Origin: Deltaproteobacteria bacterium
Lineage (GTDB): Bacteria > Bdellovibrionota_B > Oligoflexia > Oligoflexales > Bog-1112
Length of the DNA: 35,487 nt
NCBI GenBank assembly: GCA_947466225.1
Contig: CANIBL010000022.1
Coordinates: forward strand, 1-35,487
Reading direction: 5' to 3'
Shown here piece after piece: positions 34,644 to 35,487 of this stretch (position 1 is its first letter; each line of letters begins with the position of its first letter). Below the pieces are notes generated by a model. That model worked only from the letters and a program-made list of their open reading frames with translations, did not search any database and was not told the DNA's origin. Position numbers and translations under genes: made by a program.

Positions 34644-34965
34644 AGAAATATTCTCCCATCAGAATAGGTTTTGATTTTTTGATAAAAATAGGGGGAGAAG
34701 GAGGCGAATCAGGGTAGTCAACCCAGGGGTCGCGTAGTGGGCAAAGAAATCCCTTTACGGACACCCGCCGAGGAGCTACAGTAGAAAATGCTTAGGTTTC
34801 TAGCTGTGGCTCACTTCGGTGGGCCCTCTTTTTTTGTACTCCCGCACAAATGTCTTCTGACTCCACCTCCTCTTTCGCATATGATTTTTTTTGTGTACGA
34901 TTGTTCTATGGAAATTTTCACTTGCGCCCAAGTTAAAGTCAATAGATTTTCCTGGAGAAGATAAA
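34644..34965. other. 322-bp divergent control region of the rep cassette
   Basis: No gene is supported here. The region separates the primase-helicase gene (minus) from the small gene (plus) and contains AT-rich tracts near 34668-34692, G-rich patches, and an intrinsic terminator at 34808-34835 pointing right with no gene in front of it. A minus-strand frame across the small gene and this region lacks a good ribosome binding site. The region could hold promoters for both genes, a replication origin or a small RNA; I could not fix promoter boxes. Confidence 0.5.
34808..34835 (+). terminator. Intrinsic terminator with UUCG tetraloop
   Basis: GGCTCAC (34808-34814) pairs with GTGGGCC (34819-34825) through a TTCG tetraloop (one G-T pair). 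CTC and a run of seven T follow. It works only in the plus direction; on the minus strand the stem is followed by non-T sequence. Nothing coding lies before it on that strand except the antisense 5' end of the primase-helicase gene. Confidence 0.75.
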
Positions 34966-35229
34966 ATGAAGAAGCGCGTGATGGGGAGACCCCCTGCAGA
35001 TTGGGTGTATCGTGTACTAAAATTAAAGAACAAACCAGATGAGATGTATACTTTTGAAGAGCTTGCCGAAAAATTACAGACAACTTCAATCGCTGTACAA
35101 TCTTTTTGCAGCACAAGAAATATACAAGGAAATTATGTTTTAATTGAAAAACGGAATATCAAAAAAATAATCTCAATCAAAGAACTTAAAATCGCTGCGA
35201 AAAAAACAGTGGATAACTATGACGAATAA
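34966..35229 (+). CDS. Small basic, probably DNA-binding protein
   Basis: The 87-aa product begins MKKRVMGRPPADW with GGAGAAG five bases before the ATG at 34966. An ATG at 34891 in the same frame has no such site. It contains a helix-turn-helix-like stretch, MYTFEELAEKLQTTSIAVQS. A beta-like segment NYVLIEKRNIKKIISI and a lysine-rich C-terminus follow. The pattern suits a winged-helix regulator or replication accessory, but I recognise no named family. It diverges from the primase-helicase gene, and its stop lies 9 bp before the right iteron block. Binding to the GGTGTTACA iterons is an attractive but untested idea. Confidence 0.6.
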   Translation: MKKRVMGRPPADWVYRVLKLKNKPDEMYTFEELAEKLQTTSIAVQSFCSTRNIQGNYVLIEKRNIKKIISIKELKIAAKKTVDNYDE

Positions 35230-35238
35230 AACTCATTT

Positions 35239-35388
35239 TGTAACACCTGTAACACCATCTGATTTTTTTAAACGCTTGGGTGTTACAGATAGTTCCCTTA
35301 GATATTAAGGCCGCAACACTGTAACACCTGTAACACCAAAAAAATCTCCTCCCTACACTGTAGGCAAAAAAAAATCTCTGGTGCGTAT
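35239..35388. repeat. Right inverted iteron block
   Basis: This is the mirror image of 31760-31908. TGTAACACC lies at 35239, 35248, 35320 and 35329, the opposite orientation GGTGTTACA at 35279, then a 39-bp spacer and TCTGGTGCGTAT (35377-35388), the exact reverse complement of the left outer 12-mer. The inner part agrees with the left block except for the central region of about 25 bp. The 39-bp outer spacer has the same length as on the left but a mostly different sequence. Confidence 0.85.
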
Positions 35389-35394
35389 GTGGAT

Positions 35395-35436
35395 GCAAGG
35401 AAGGGGTACGGGGAAAACTACGCAGTTGGTTTCCCC
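35395..35436. repeat. MITE-family end next to the right iteron block
   Basis: The stretch starting GCAAGGAAGGGG and ending TTGGTTTCCCC matches the right end of the element at 13910-13949 with a few changes and 2 extra bases. It begins only 6 bp after the right iteron block. The rest of the repeat, if present, would extend beyond the window or was lost when the island arrived. Confidence 0.65.
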
Positions 35437-35487
35437 GCCTGGGTTTCTCACTTGACTCATAGATAAAAGTCCCTGCCGGGGGCACCC

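Larger units (their letters stand above)
30178..35487. mobile_element. Candidate tRNA-linked integrative element (right end not in window)
   Basis: The unit starts after tRNA-Val and includes a tyrosine recombinase, a primase-helicase replication protein and a small DNA-binding-like protein, with dispersed repeats and inverted iteron blocks. There are no capsid, conjugation or antibiotic-type genes. The content fits an integrative mobilizable element, a plasmid-like island or a phage satellite. The right boundary, and any repeat of the tRNA 3' end, would have to lie beyond 35487 or be absent. The limits given are therefore only what can be seen. Confidence 0.6.

Noticed and set aside
34800..35116. 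Two minus-strand frames of about 100 codons opposite the small rep-cassette gene
   Set aside because: Shadows of the plus-strand gene, which has a good ribosome binding site and plausible protein composition.
35230..35487. Second copy of the tRNA-Val 3' end as an attR site
   Set aside because: I looked for TCTGGATAGCCCTACCA and its reverse complement and saw no match before the window ends.

Overview
The window reads as a bacterial chromosome segment carrying a small integrated element at its right end. Most of it is densely packed housekeeping and envelope genes. The cell is diderm: there are outer-membrane-type barrels, lipoproteins, a meso-diaminopimelate enzyme and a BamB-like propeller. 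The long Ffh, an FtsY with an N-terminal membrane anchor, a bacterial RIO kinase and a stand-alone type II secretion E N-domain protein suggest a Myxococcota/deltaproteobacterial-type lineage. Moderate base composition, many dispersed intergenic repeats and a secreted ceramidase would fit a host-associated member with a reduced genome, such as a Pajaroellobacter-like organism. That last placement is a guess from memory, not a search result.

Layout. Positions 1-359 are a gene-free, repeat-bearing leader. Positions 360-5267 hold ffh, miaB and typA on the plus strand (protein targeting, tRNA modification, ribosome-associated GTPase). dapF (minus) diverges from a small barrel protein. Then come an AAA+ protein that lacks a visible P-loop, a hypothetical gene, pta, an EAL phosphodiesterase-like protein and sufS. 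A 498-bp MITE-like element (13452-13949) with 40-bp inverted ends fills the gap between sufS and the next operon.

Positions 13975-19549 form a tight three-gene minus-strand operon: neutral ceramidase, an exported membrane protein, and an oligopeptidase A-type M3 metallopeptidase. It diverges from a polyprenol-phosphate glycosyltransferase fused to a GtrA domain. Next is a proline-rich lipoprotein carrying a NADAR/YbiA-like domain, which is an unexpected location for that family. A RIO kinase, a T2SSE_N/MshEN-like protein, a TPR membrane protein with a BamB-like propeller, a three-gene cluster of unknown envelope proteins, and ftsY follow.

The right end (from 30101) starts with an intact tRNA-Val(GAC). 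Downstream are a 28-bp tandem repeat, a tyrosine recombinase, and a very compact cassette. That cassette is one 910-aa primase-polymerase/DUF927 helicase fusion and one small basic protein, and it is framed by two inverted ~150-bp blocks full of GGTGTTACA iterons. The blocks have matching internal spacing, touch the two genes almost directly, and carry a shared 12-bp outer sequence. An intrinsic terminator with no gene in front of it lies in the intergenic region, so a small regulatory RNA is possible. This cassette is the best candidate for a previously undescribed system: a minimal replicon or invertible unit inside a tRNA-linked integrative element whose right boundary is not in the window.
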